A stretch of 64,000 nt of DNA. Origin: Eubacterium_U album. Its GTDB lineage: Bacteria > Bacillota > Clostridia > Lachnospirales > Lachnospiraceae. Positions 50,734 to 59,297 of the stretch are shown one piece after another. Under the pieces are notes generated by a model. That model was not told the DNA's origin. It saw only the letters and a program-made list of their open reading frames with translations, and did no database searches. The position numbers and the translations under genes were made by a program. The DNA is taken from contig NZ_JAODBU010000002.1 in assembly GCF_025336545.1 (NCBI RefSeq), forward strand, positions 248,001 through 312,000. The letters are read 5' to 3'. Position 1 is the first letter of the stretch. The number at the start of each line of letters is the position of its first letter.

Positions 50734-50764
50734 AAAAAAAGAGAACAGGCAAAACCTGTTCCCT
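50734..50764 (-). terminator. Terminator, 50.75 kb
   Basis: GGGAACAGGTTTTGCCTGTTCTC then TTTTTTT. Confidence 0.85.
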
Positions 50765-50772
50765 TATCATTT

Positions 50773-51168
50773 CTATTTATTTTTAGCAGCATTAAATCCT
50801 CTCGTATAAGCTGTGTTATATAAATCTTTGAAAAAATCTGAATTCATTTTCACCGCTTTTTTGTTTTTTTGAATAGTTTGCAAAGCAAATCTAAGCCCTT
50901 TCTCATATGAAGTCATTGGTAATGCTTCAATGCCTCTTCTTGTTTTCTCAATTTCCTCAATAATTTCCATCTCGCTACCGTTTTCGGCAATTGCTAATTC
51001 TATATCATTACCATGTAATTGCATTTTAGCTTCATTAATTACATCACATAAGTACGACTCGGGAAGTTCATCTAAATGAACTCTTTTCGTTAATGTTTCT
51101 ATAACATATCTGGCATCTTGTTTTACATTAGCCTTATATACAGAATCTTTACAATTTTTTTCTTTCAT
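50773..51168 (-). CDS. Hypothetical helical protein, 131 aa
   Basis: Charged, predicted all-alpha. It follows a class 2 promoter, with no signal peptide. No family recognised. Confidence 0.65.
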   Translation of the reverse strand: MKEKNCKDSVYKANVKQDARYVIETLTKRVHLDELPESYLCDVINEAKMQLHGNDIELAIAENGSEMEIIEEIEKTRRGIEALPMTSYEKGLRFALQTIQKNKKAVKMNSDFFKDLYNTAYTRGFNAAKNK

Positions 51169-51229
51169 GCATTATTTCCTTTTCATTTCTATTTTATAAT
51201 TATCACTAAAATCATCTATTCTAATTTTT

Positions 51230-51264
51230 ATTGTAACAAATATGTTTTTAAATTCTTTCGTAAA
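51230..51264 (-). promoter_or_regulatory. Class 2 promoter, 51.2 kb
   Basis: TTTTTACGAAAGAATT, 10 bp, TTTGTTACAAT. Confidence 0.7.
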
Positions 51265-51271
51265 AATAAAT

Positions 51272-51302
51272 AAAAAAAGACACACCATTTTGGTGTGTCT
51301 TA
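51272..51302 (-). terminator. Terminator of the HTH gene
   Basis: AAGACACACCAAAATGGTGTGTCTTTTTTT. Confidence 0.9.
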
Positions 51303-51308
51303 ATTTCA

Positions 51309-51785
51309 TTATTTTCTTAATTTCTTTGCAATTTTTATAATCTCTTCATATGTATAAAATTTTTCAGAGAATATAGGTGTCATACCGTAATCTCTTGCTA
51401 ATGAATTGCATAAGAAAATCTGTCTGTTGATTGTATCTACAATTTTTTGTATTGAATCCTGTTGACTCTTTTCCATTTCCCAATCTGGTCCATAACTTGT
51501 CTGCTTTGAGAATAGTTTGTATTCATCATACAGAGCTGTTACATGAAGAACATCTTCAAACATTTTTCTTATGTTATACATAAGTGATACATCTGCATCT
51601 TCAGCAAGAAAATAAAACATATTAATTTTCATACGGATACTATTCTTTCCGTCCACATAATCATTTATTGCTTTAAGTGTAAATATATCATTTTCTTCGG
51701 ATTTTAATTTTCCCTCCTTAATGTCTTTTTGTAATGTCTTACCTGAGATACCAAGCATAGACCTTACCTGTTCCTTAGTGTACAT
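51309..51785 (-). CDS. Helix-turn-helix protein, 158 aa
   Basis: N-terminal MerR/excisionase-style helix-turn-helix (YTKEQVRSMLGISGKTLQKDI) followed by an all-alpha region of about 110 residues. It is one of the few plausible transcription regulators in the window and a candidate to act at the class 1, class 2 or palindrome sites (inference). Ribosome site GAAGGAAATAAAAACC. Confidence 0.7.
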   Translation of the reverse strand: MYTKEQVRSMLGISGKTLQKDIKEGKLKSEENDIFTLKAINDYVDGKNSIRMKINMFYFLAEDADVSLMYNIRKMFEDVLHVTALYDEYKLFSKQTSYGPDWEMEKSQQDSIQKIVDTINRQIFLCNSLARDYGMTPIFSEKFYTYEEIIKIAKKLRK

Positions 51786-51823
51786 GGTTTTTATTTCCTT
51801 CCTTTTTGTTTTAATTATAACAT

Positions 51824-51862
51824 AAAAAAAGTGGAGTTTTTTAATTCTCCACCTTTTTTGTT
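51824..51862 (-). terminator. Terminator, 51.85 kb
   Basis: AAAAAAGGTGGAGAATT-AAAA-AACTCCACTTTTTTT. Confidence 0.85.
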
Positions 51863-51898
51863 CATTCTTTTTAAGGATTTGAAAAATGCATTCAATAC

Positions 51899-52252
51899 TT
51901 ACGAGAAGTACTCTTCTACAATCTGAAGTGCATAATCATCAAGTTTATGCTCATCTTCAAATATAGCTTTAACATTGTATTTTACGCAAATTCTTGTTAA
52001 TGCTGAAACTGTAACTTTCCAAGAATTCAAGAAAATTTCTCTTCTTAAAAGATAAGTTTCCTTTGCATAACGATACTGGGATGCATCTGAAAAATCTGCA
52101 ACCTGTACTTTGAATTCACACTTAATTACATTTGCCACATAATCCGGTGCTGCATCTAATAACTGATTAACAAATTCATAAACTTCATTTGCGTTGCTAC
52201 CTTCTGTTTCTTTGATTGCTTCGTAAAGCAATTCTATTTTTTCTTTTATCAT
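51899..52252 (-). CDS. DUF3232-like protein, 117 aa
   Basis: All-helical: FVNQLLDAAPDYVANVIKCEFKVQVADF...LLRREIFLNSWKVTVSALTRICVKY, which resembles the DUF3232 layout (FVNxxx...EYKIxVARF...RRxxHNxxISxxNxLNR). Function unknown. Start at 52250-52252 after GGTGATTACT. Confidence 0.6.
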   Translation of the reverse strand: MIKEKIELLYEAIKETEGSNANEVYEFVNQLLDAAPDYVANVIKCEFKVQVADFSDASQYRYAKETYLLRREIFLNSWKVTVSALTRICVKYNVKAIFEDEHKLDDYALQIVEEYFS

Positions 52253-52261
52253 AGTAATCAC

Positions 52262-52330
52262 CATTCAGGGATTCGTAAACCCCTGCCTTTCTTAATGAAT
52301 TGCAAGGGTATTCGTAAACCCCTAAACTTA
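52262..52330 (-). promoter_or_regulatory. Twin hairpins with the same loop in a leader
   Basis: AGGG-GTTTACGAATA-CCCT and CAGGG-GTTTACGAAT-CCCTG, separated by about 30 nt, directly before the start of the DUF3232-like gene. The stems differ, the loop GTTTACGAAT is the same, as expected of a paired binding site for a protein or RNA. Confidence 0.55.
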
Positions 52331-52344
52331 TACTTCTATTTAAT

Positions 52345-52383
52345 CATAAAAAGAGATACCAACTTAAGTTAGTATCTCATTCT
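52345..52383 (-). terminator. Terminator, 52.36 kb
   Basis: GAGATACTAACTTAAGTTGGTATCTC followed by TTTTTATG. Confidence 0.8.
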
Positions 52384-52399
52384 ATGTAACATAAATTTA

Positions 52400-52540
52400 T
52401 TCTATTATCTAAATCATAAAAGAATATGCACTAGCTTGTGCTATTCTGTATTTTCCACTTAGCTTTAGTGGTGTGCTTCAATGCTTAAATCAATCTATCT
52501 GCTTAGAATATACACCATAATTTTTTTTAGTCAAGAAGAA
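52400..52540 (-). promoter_or_regulatory. Diverged class 1 promoter and leader
   Basis: TTGACT and TATATT, then AGATTGAT, GCACA and CCACT-AAAGCTA-AGTGG, and a second hairpin GCAC-AAGCTA-GTGC. The last arm and U-run are missing. The most diverged member. Confidence 0.5.
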
Positions 52541-52571
52541 ATTTTAAATTTTTTTAATTTTTTTAATTTTT

Positions 52572-53270
52572 TTAATTTGCCTCTCCTATCAGTTTCCATA
52601 CACCAAAATTTCCGCTTGTTTCAGGATTTTCTCCAAGTGTCTGCCATTTTGCCTGATATACTTTTCCATTATATATAACTCTGTTTCCACCTGTGTATGT
52701 TGTATCTTTATTCCACTGTGGATATTCTGAACCAATTGTTGTTGGAGGTACTGTAGTTGTTTCATCTGATACCTTTTTAAAGATTATTTCAATATCTTCA
52801 GTTCCATAATAATCATTAAACTTCAACTGATAATATCCATCCGCTCCCATTATTACATCATATAATTTTACATATGCTCCGTCTTGTGGTTCAAGACTGC
52901 TTCCATTAAATAGTATGTCCCTCAGAGGTCCTGCAATATTTGTCATTGGAACATATATGTAATCATTTTCACGTTTAACCTCTAATACCTTTCCCTCTCC
53001 TTTAATTACTTTATATTTCACATTATCTGAATTAGCGACATTAAGCCAATCCGTTTCTCCCTCATACTTGTCCTTAATGTTATCAGCGTATGATTTTGTC
53101 GTTGTTTCTGTTTCATTTTCTACCGTTTGATTTTCTCCAAGGTAATTATCCACAATTTTATTCATTGCTCCTTCAATCTTGTTTCCTACAGGTGAAACCC
53201 ATGCCAATATAATAAAAGCAACCATAATCGTTAAAACAACTATGGCTAATTCATTTACTAGATTTCTCAT
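52572..53270 (-). CDS. Membrane-anchored protein with CBM5/12 chitin-binding module
   Basis: One N-terminal helix (LAIVVLTIMVAFIILAWV) of pilin-like layout, then a linker and a beta-rich region. The C-terminus (about 185-232) fits the carbohydrate-binding module family 5/12: YPQWNKDTTYTGGNRVIYNGKVYQAKW...GVWKLIG, with the aromatic residues of the ligand face. Likely displayed on the surface. Promoter TTGAAA-17-TATATT at about 53300. Confidence 0.75.
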   Translation of the reverse strand: MRNLVNELAIVVLTIMVAFIILAWVSPVGNKIEGAMNKIVDNYLGENQTVENETETTTKSYADNIKDKYEGETDWLNVANSDNVKYKVIKGEGKVLEVKRENDYIYVPMTNIAGPLRDILFNGSSLEPQDGAYVKLYDVIMGADGYYQLKFNDYYGTEDIEIIFKKVSDETTTVPPTTIGSEYPQWNKDTTYTGGNRVIYNGKVYQAKWQTLGENPETSGNFGVWKLIGEAN

Positions 53271-53360
53271 TACTCAATGTACTCCTTTCGCTTTACTTTA
53301 AAATTTAATACAATATACACGCAATACAAAAGCATTTCAATAGTTAATTTTTTGCCAAAA

Positions 53361-53390
53361 TAAAAACCATGCTATACGCATGGTCTCTAT
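53361..53390 (-). terminator. Terminator, 53.38 kb
   Basis: AGACCATGCGTATAGCATGG then TTTTTA. Confidence 0.75.
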
Positions 53391-53418
53391 TTTCCTCTGA
53401 GGGTACTATGATATATTT

Positions 53419-53670
53419 TTATCTTCCATTCATTTTTTCCTGAATCTCAAATGCTGAGAATGATATTCCAAAATCACTACAACCGTCAGGAAACATTTTT
53501 TTAGTTTCATCTATTGACATTCCGTAGATGTCGCCTTTTCCATCCGTTCTATCTCCTGAACCTGCACATACATTTCCCATATTAAATTCGCAATTATCAC
53601 AAGTTGGAGAAAGCGTTTTGTCTCCCGGATTTGCTTTCATTTTCTTCAAATATTCCTTATCATATTTCAT
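53419..53670 (-). CDS. Small Cys-containing protein, 83 aa
   Basis: CDNCEFNMGNVCAGSGDRTDGKGDIYGMSIDETKKMFPDGC: four Cys and acidic, a likely metal or redox protein. Start (53668-53670) is 9 nt from GGAGAA; the operon's previous gene overlaps its leader. Confidence 0.6.
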   Translation of the reverse strand: MKYDKEYLKKMKANPGDKTLSPTCDNCEFNMGNVCAGSGDRTDGKGDIYGMSIDETKKMFPDGCSDFGISFSAFEIQEKMNGR

Positions 53671-53687
53671 TTTCATTTTCTCCATTT

Positions 53688-54785
53688 CTAATGACAAAAA
53701 CTACATGGTGTGTAACCTTTATTCTTTGCATCTGTCAAACTAATACTAATTTTGCTGCTGCTTAAGTATCTGCATCCTGCTTCGTGATACTTAGAACCTG
53801 TATTTGTTATGTATACCGTTGTTGATGATGTTGTACTACTGCTTGTTGTAGTACTTGAATATTTTGCCGAATTGCTACTTGAACTACTTGATTTACTTGT
53901 ACTTGATGACTTTGTACTTGTTTTACTTGATTTATTTGTGTTTGCAACCGTAGTAGATACTTTTAACTTATCTCCGTTTGAAGTTACAACAACAGTTCCG
54001 TCTTCATCCGTTCTGTATACCTTATCAGAAAATTTCTTTATTCTCTTTAGAGCATATTTTTCAGGATGTCCGTAACTATTATTTTTACCAACGCTTATAA
54101 CGGAAATTTTAGGGCTTGCTTTTTTCAAAAACAATGCTGCAGAGCTGTAACCGCTTCCATGATGTGACACTTTTAAAACATCAATGTTTGTGTCATATTC
54201 TTCTGTAATTGTGTTTTCTAACTTAGCGCTTGCATCGCCCGTAAACAGGAATGAATTTTTCTTATTTTTTAACAAGATAATGATACTAGAATCATTTGTA
54301 TCATCCGCTTTTGCGTCTGCTGAAAGCACATCACCTTTTAATTTTCCAAACGGAATTTTGTCGCTTTTTGTGACTTTTTTTATTTTTGCATTGAAATTGT
54401 CAGCCGCATTTAAAACTTCGTAATATTCCCTTGTTTTTGCTCTCTTATCGGTCATATACACCGTTTTAACATTGTAATCCCTGATTACCAAATCTGCTCC
54501 TCCAATATGGTCCGAATCGGGATGTGTTAAAATTAATGACGAAATTTTTTTGACACCTATTTTCTTAAGATAATCCTTTAAGTCTAAGTAATTACTTTCC
54601 TTTCCGGTATCAATCAATGAGTATGAATGACCATACTGTACCAAAGTAGCATCACCCTGCCCTACGTCAACAAAGTGAACCTTTAGTTTTGCTGCTGCAT
54701 CAACGTTATTTGTGTTTCCCAAAGATACAAATAATGCCATCATCATCATTGCAATGACATATTTAAGATTTTTGATTTTTTTCAT
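53688..54785 (-). CDS. Secreted ComEC-like metallo-beta-lactamase hydrolase
   Basis: Signal peptide (KKIKNLKYVIAMMMMALFVSLGNTNNVDAA). MBL fold: FVDVGQGDATLVQYG, THPDSDHIGG (metal motif), FTGDAS and SHHGSGYSS, the set seen in the C-terminal part of ComEC and in stand-alone competence-type hydrolases. Then a Ser/Thr linker (about 285-330) and a C-terminal Cys/His block, AGCRYLSS...YTPCSFCH. Probably an extracellular nuclease or phosphodiesterase; substrate unknown. Ribosome site AAGGAGGTATTATATTTTAA. Confidence 0.8.
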   Translation of the reverse strand: MKKIKNLKYVIAMMMMALFVSLGNTNNVDAAAKLKVHFVDVGQGDATLVQYGHSYSLIDTGKESNYLDLKDYLKKIGVKKISSLILTHPDSDHIGGADLVIRDYNVKTVYMTDKRAKTREYYEVLNAADNFNAKIKKVTKSDKIPFGKLKGDVLSADAKADDTNDSSIIILLKNKKNSFLFTGDASAKLENTITEEYDTNIDVLKVSHHGSGYSSAALFLKKASPKISVISVGKNNSYGHPEKYALKRIKKFSDKVYRTDEDGTVVVTSNGDKLKVSTTVANTNKSSKTSTKSSSTSKSSSSSSNSAKYSSTTTSSSTTSSTTVYITNTGSKYHEAGCRYLSSSKISISLTDAKNKGYTPCSFCH

Positions 54786-54893
54786 TTAAAATATAATACC
54801 TCCTTATTCCTTTTATGTCTTATTTTATTACACTATTTTATTTTCTTCAATATTTTACTTTTTTCATTTCAATCATTATTGCAAATCAATCTT

Positions 54894-55385
54894 TTAATCA
54901 TTTATCACGGTGTTTTCTGGAACATAAAATTCAACTTTATCCTCATCCGGTAATTCTACAAAAAAGAGCCAACTATAACTTTTATATTTTAAAACCCTTT
55001 TATATATTTTAACCTTTGGTTCACAATTTTCTTCTTTGATGAACACATTAGTAGTTTTAGTTTCTTTAACTTGTTTTCCGTTTGAAGTACCAACAACATA
55101 TCTATACTTTAGTTCGTTATTTATGTATCCGGAATAAAGATAATGAGTTCCTTGATTAGAAGATGTATCATTAAGAGCATATATCTTTTTTTCAATAACT
55201 TCAGTTTCTACCGGGGCTATATTTGCCATAAGAGGTGTTAACAAAGGTGTAAACATTTCTGATATACCAAGGCTAAGTCCCGCAAAAATGGTCCCAAGCA
55301 AGATAGCTTCAAACCAACCACCACAAGAACCAACCTTTTTTCCTATTAACAACCCAATAATTCCACATATACTAACAATTAACAT
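54894..55385 (-). CDS. Membrane protein, 163 aa
   Basis: Two hydrophobic segments at the start (LIVSICGIIGLLIG and FEAILLGTIFAGLSLGI), then a soluble domain (YRYVVGTSNGKQVKETKTTNVFIKEENC). No family recognised. First of a run of small membrane-protein genes to 61.9 kb. Confidence 0.65.
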   Translation of the reverse strand: MLIVSICGIIGLLIGKKVGSCGGWFEAILLGTIFAGLSLGISEMFTPLLTPLMANIAPVETEVIEKKIYALNDTSSNQGTHYLYSGYINNELKYRYVVGTSNGKQVKETKTTNVFIKEENCEPKVKIYKRVLKYKSYSWLFFVELPDEDKVEFYVPENTVIND

Positions 55386-55430
55386 TATTCATATTCTCCT
55401 TTGTTATTTTCGAACTCTTTTATTTTTTTC

Positions 55431-55823
55431 CTAATTTTCTTCATATATATTCTTAATTTCATACTTAATCTCTTTATCTTTGTATGTTATTTTTTTCATC
55501 ATTGCTTTTACATTTTGTCCTTTTTTATCTTTAAATTGTTTATATGTGTCATAATTATCAATTTTGTGTTCTTTTCCCTTGTATTTAACAACTATATTGT
55601 AATGTGTAGTACTAGGAGTACGTACAAGTGCTTTTCCAACAAGAGTCATTGTGCCACCGGTTGTATTTTCATAAGAATCTACAATTTGAACTGTATCAAC
55701 AATATTCTCTTTTGATGTTATGTTTTTATTACTAATAAAATTTGGTATGTTAAAAATAATAATTGCAGCAAAAAAAGAAAATACCATAACACCGAATAAA
55801 TAATTTTCCATAAAAGACTTCAT
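55431..55823 (-). CDS. Membrane protein, 130 aa (family M1)
   Basis: One N-terminal helix (VMVFSFFAAIIIFNI), then a beta-rich domain YENTTGGTMTLVGKALVRTPSTTHYNIVVKYKGKEHKID. Start at 55821-55823 after AAAGGAGAAATAAG. Almost the same as the gene at 60780-61172: a recent duplication. Confidence 0.7.
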   Translation of the reverse strand: MKSFMENYLFGVMVFSFFAAIIIFNIPNFISNKNITSKENIVDTVQIVDSYENTTGGTMTLVGKALVRTPSTTHYNIVVKYKGKEHKIDNYDTYKQFKDKKGQNVKAMMKKITYKDKEIKYEIKNIYEEN

Positions 55824-55865
55824 CTTATTTCTCCTTTCCATTTATGATTTTAAATTGTTTACTTA

Positions 55866-56177
55866 TTATTTTATTTTTTCTAATTTTTTACAAATGATAG
55901 TTAAAAATATATAAAATACTATTATCGTAGCAAATAAAAAGAACAATGTTCTCATATATAAATCATTTATATTTAATTTTATAAATTGTTGTATTATAAA
56001 CAATAACATTCCAATAGTAAAAAAAATAACTGCAAATTCTATGCATTGTATAAAACCTTTTGTGTATTTGAACTTGATACATACAAAAATTCCTATTACA
56101 GATGCAAGTATTCCGACAGCGGGTAAACCTATAATAAAACAAGGTATTTTCTCCAAAATTAATTCCAAATTATTCAT
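55866..56177 (-). CDS. Three-helix membrane protein, 103 aa
   Basis: Hydrophobic segments at about 8-30, 45-65 and 77-97; little soluble part. No family recognised. Confidence 0.65.
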   Translation of the reverse strand: MNNLELILEKIPCFIIGLPAVGILASVIGIFVCIKFKYTKGFIQCIEFAVIFFTIGMLLFIIQQFIKLNINDLYMRTLFFLFATIIVFYIFLTIICKKLEKIK

Positions 56178-56247
56178 ATTGATTTATCTCCTTTACGTGA
56201 AAAAGTCATGTATATAGCATATATATGTATAAAAGTTTTTTTATAAA

Positions 56248-56718
56248 TTACATATAAATTACATAAACCGTTTCTTCCTGACTTGTAGGTAACACAAATA
56301 AAAATTTCAAAGTTGAAATTCTTTCTTTAACCTTATATTTGATTATTGATTTTTCACCTGTTTCTGATTTTTGGATGCTCACATGATGTGAGTCAGTGCT
56401 AATTTCATTATTTACTGAGCCGGATGAATACACAACAACACAAGTTCCATTATCTTCTTTCATGTTTACTTCTAGCCTATCAATGTCTGATATTTTAGTT
56501 TCTCTTGTCTTAATGCTTTCTAACTGCCCAATAGTATATGTACTGAAATCAGGTTGTGGAAGTACTGAATCAATACCATAGCTAACACTGGTAAAAACCA
56601 ATAGTAAAAAAATAGACATAGGTGGAGCAAGAAGCATACTTAGCTCTTTTTCCTTGTCCTTAAATATTAAGCATGTACCAATTACACCTGATATAATTAT
56701 TAATATAATCCAAATCAT
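56248..56718 (-). CDS. Membrane protein, 156 aa (family M2)
   Basis: Helices near 3-18 and 35-50, then YTIGQLESIKTRETKISDIDRLEV and a beta-rich tail SETGEKSIIKYKVKERISTLKFLFV...VYVIYM. Start at 56716-56718 after AAGGAGAAAAAA. Shares its layout with genes at 56843-57331 and 63671-64000. Confidence 0.7.
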   Translation of the reverse strand: MIWIILIIISGVIGTCLIFKDKEKELSMLLAPPMSIFLLLVFTSVSYGIDSVLPQPDFSTYTIGQLESIKTRETKISDIDRLEVNMKEDNGTCVVVYSSGSVNNEISTDSHHVSIQKSETGEKSIIKYKVKERISTLKFLFVLPTSQEETVYVIYM

Positions 56719-56749
56719 TTTTTTCTCCTTTTCTACTAATCTTCCCATG

Positions 56750-56855
56750 TGACTTCAATTGCAAATAACCCTATAATAAATAATGCCCCTATAATAAATA
56801 ATGTTATTAAAGCCATTACATAAATATATATAATTGCATCATCTACAGTAAGCCT
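56750..56855 (-). pseudogene. Duplicated 3' piece of the 107-aa membrane gene
   Basis: About 100 bp almost identical to 57355-57450, coding the ITLFIIGLFVTEVTWEY end of the gene at 57349-57672; a stretch CCTATAATAAATAATG is itself repeated. Marks a recombination joint. Confidence 0.65.
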
Positions 56856-57331
56856 GAATCATAAATGACATAAACCATAGTTTCCATATCACCCAAAGCA
56901 TCAAGGCTGAATAATAATTTGAAGTGAGAAATCTTTCGTCTGACCTTATACTTTACTATTGACTTTTCACCTGTTTCTGATTTTTGAATGTTGATGTGGT
57001 ATGTATCAGTATCCACCTTTGAGTCCAATATGTTTGTTGAATATTTAATTTTGCAATTATTAGGATTTGATTCTGTCTCATTCCCTGCTATTGAAATCTT
57101 TAACTTTTCAATGTTTGAAACTTCAGTTTTACTTATTTTGATTTTTTCCAACTGTGTAATTGTATATGTACTATAATCTGTAGGTGAACTTGAAAATACC
57201 ACAAGCCCGAACAATGATAAACCACAAATTATGTAGCATAATAAAAGAAACAAGTGATATTTTCTTTCACATTCATGAGCCAGAAGCAAACCAGCAAAGA
57301 ATGAACCTACTGCAATTAAAAGTAAAATCAT
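56843..57331 (-). CDS. Membrane protein, 162 aa (family M2), altered end
   Basis: Paralogue of the previous gene: YTITQLEKIKISKTEVSNIEKL, SETGEKSIVKYKVRRKISHFKLLFSL. After VYVIY it reads DSGLL instead of M, because the frame runs into a duplicated piece of the 107-aa gene (56750-56855). Confidence 0.65.
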   Translation of the reverse strand: MILLLIAVGSFFAGLLLAHECERKYHLFLLLCYIICGLSLFGLVVFSSSPTDYSTYTITQLEKIKISKTEVSNIEKLKISIAGNETESNPNNCKIKYSTNILDSKVDTDTYHINIQKSETGEKSIVKYKVRRKISHFKLLFSLDALGDMETMVYVIYDSGLL

Positions 57332-57348
57332 TTTTTTCTCCTTTTCTA

Positions 57349-57672
57349 CTAATATTCCCATGTAACTTCAGTTACAAATAACCCTATAATAAATAATGTT
57401 ATTAAAGCCATTACATAAATATATATAATTGCATCATCTACAGTAAGCCTTATACCATACGACATTGCAGCTATGCCTATTCCCAAAACTGATAAATATC
57501 GTGAAAGTTCTGTAGCTAACACTATATATTCCTTGTCTTTTTTTTTGTAATATAAATAAATTCCACCTAGCATCATTGTAATAATTCCCATTATTGCAAT
57601 TCCTAATATAAAAAAAGGAACTTTTCCTAATGCAATCATAGCAAGTTTCACCTCCTGATTTTCAGAATTCAT
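57349..57672 (-). CDS. Multi-helix membrane protein, 107 aa
   Basis: Three hydrophobic segments (about 11-38, 52-68 and 76-100). Start at 57670-57672 after GAGGAAGGAAAAAATT. No family recognised. Confidence 0.65.
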   Translation of the reverse strand: MNSENQEVKLAMIALGKVPFFILGIAIMGIITMMLGGIYLYYKKKDKEYIVLATELSRYLSVLGIGIAAMSYGIRLTVDDAIIYIYVMALITLFIIGLFVTEVTWEY

Positions 57673-57750
57673 AATTTTTTCCTTCCTCTTTAATTTTAAT
57701 ATTTTTCTTTTTTGCAACTATTTTTTGTTTTCCAATTTGCATGATAAAAT

Positions 57751-58140
57751 CTAATATTCCAAGTCGATATTCAATAGTTCTTTTGCTCTCTCACAAGCAG
57801 CACGCCTAGCCTCTTCTTCTGTATATTCGTTTGCAGATGAAATATTATGAATATGCATAAATTTTACAAGTTCTTTAATATCCTTGATGGACTCTTTGTA
57901 TTCTTTAACCATTTTTTTTGACCTTTTTCTAATTGCATTAAGACACTCTTCTTCTGTCTTATATATGCTGCTCATCTTACAATGAGTTTCTCCACCTGCA
58001 AGGTCTAATTGCAACTTAGCAATTGCATATGGAATTCCTTTAACATCCATACCTTTGTCAATATCAATTATTACTGCTCCATACACATCTCCAAACCATG
58101 GAAAGTAGATATGGTCTCCAATTGTAAATGTTTTTGTCAT
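57751..58140 (-). CDS. Hypothetical protein, 129 aa
   Basis: N-terminal beta-barrel-like part (FTIGDHIYFPWFGDVYGAVIIDIDKGM), then a basic helical C-terminus (KKMVKEYKESIKDIKELVKF). Ribosome site GAAAGGATGTAAATT. Confidence 0.65.
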   Translation of the reverse strand: MTKTFTIGDHIYFPWFGDVYGAVIIDIDKGMDVKGIPYAIAKLQLDLAGGETHCKMSSIYKTEEECLNAIRKRSKKMVKEYKESIKDIKELVKFMHIHNISSANEYTEEEARRAACERAKELLNIDLEY

Positions 58141-58310
58141 AATTTACATCCTTTCTCATTTTTTGTAAAATTTAATCACCACAAGTTCCTCTACTTCAAG
58201 CACATTTTTATAATTAAAAAATTTTTATTTTATCGCTCCTGTACTTGTCATTAAATCTTTATCTAAATGGTTGTACTATTATCGTCATACACATTTCTCC
58301 TTTTTTATCT
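58141..58310 (-). other. Transcribed region with only vestigial frames
   Basis: A good ribosome site (AAAAAAGGAGAAATGTGT, near 58295) starts a frame of nine codons (MTIIVQPFR). A fragment reading NYKNVLEVEELVVIKFYKK follows without a start. Either a leader peptide or a ruined small gene. Confidence 0.4.
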
Positions 58311-58350
58311 TTTTTGCGGTTTTTAAACCATCATAATATTTCTATGGTTT

Positions 58351-58386
58351 GATTGTAGCAAAGTGTTTTTCCAATTCTTTCGTAAA
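58351..58386 (-). promoter_or_regulatory. Class 2 promoter, 58.4 kb
   Basis: TTTTTACGAAAGAATT, 10 bp, TTTGCTACAAT. Confidence 0.7.
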
Positions 58387-58415
58387 AACATAAATTTTAA
58401 AATTTTTCTAAAAAT

Positions 58416-58442
58416 AAAAAAATCCCCTTTTTGGGGGATTCT
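58416..58442 (-). terminator. Terminator, 58.4 kb
   Basis: AATCCCCC-AAAAAG-GGGGATTTTTTT. Confidence 0.85.
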
Positions 58443-58769
58443 TTATTTAATATTTCTTATAGTTGTTTCTAATATATTTTCTGCATTTAACTGATTTAGT
58501 CGATTGTAGTATCTCACTATATGCAGCAGTACATATTTACCATCTTCACTTATTTGTTCATCTTTTCTGACTATCCATTCTGTTTTTCCGCTAGGTAACG
58601 ATACCTGCATGTTGCTTTCATCATTTTGTTGAAGTATTTCGCAATATATGTAGTTGTCTTCTTCTCTGTGTGTTTCATTTATGAATTGAAAAACAAATGT
58701 AAAAAGAAAAAATCCCCAACATATTATTAGTAAATATTTAGTTTTCTTGCTATTTTTTGTTTTATCCAT
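58443..58769 (-). CDS. Signal-anchored protein, 108 aa
   Basis: N-terminal basic KTKNSKKTK then one helix (YLLIICWGFFLFTFVFQF); soluble beta-rich rest. No family recognised. The stop is followed at once by the terminator. Confidence 0.65.
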   Translation of the reverse strand: MDKTKNSKKTKYLLIICWGFFLFTFVFQFINETHREEDNYIYCEILQQNDESNMQVSLPSGKTEWIVRKDEQISEDGKYVLLHIVRYYNRLNQLNAENILETTIRNIK

Positions 58770-58777
58770 TGTTTTAT

Positions 58778-59275
58778 TTACTCCTCGCTAGTTTTGATAA
58801 TCTCATATTTAGTTTTTGCATTGAAAAACGAAAATGGATTAATTATTAATTCTATATCCGGCAGGTCTAGCTCTTTCTTAATTATAATATTTTCACTTCC
58901 ATCCGAAATACTTATGTTGCTTCTTTTTGCTTTTATACTTCTTTCAATTGAGTATTCATCAGTAAATGTAATAATGCAGTTGAATGTTGACGATGACAAA
59001 GAAGTATCATCACTTTTACTGTTTTTCTTTTCCTCAACAATTTTTATATTTTCTGCCTTTATTCTTTCTTTTTCTTTATAATACTTATTGTAGTAATTAC
59101 TCTTATCTAAATCTGTTGTACCTAAATATACAGCAACACTTGCATCTGCAACTATTAATATAATTGACACAGTTATAATTAATACTCTTGAATGTAGCGA
59201 CAACTCTTCCTTATTAAGCATAATTCCTGAAATTAAAGATATAACTGCAAATATAAACACAAAATAAAATAACAT
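58778..59275 (-). CDS. Membrane protein, 165 aa
   Basis: Two N-terminal helices (about 1-17 and 30-51), then a charged helix and a beta-rich domain. Overall layout like family M2, but sequence differs. Confidence 0.65.
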   Translation of the reverse strand: MLFYFVFIFAVISLISGIMLNKEELSLHSRVLIITVSIILIVADASVAVYLGTTDLDKSNYYNKYYKEKERIKAENIKIVEEKKNSKSDDTSLSSSTFNCIITFTDEYSIERSIKAKRSNISISDGSENIIIKKELDLPDIELIINPFSFFNAKTKYEIIKTSEE

Positions 59276-59297
59276 TAGTTAGTCCTCCTTTTTCGAA

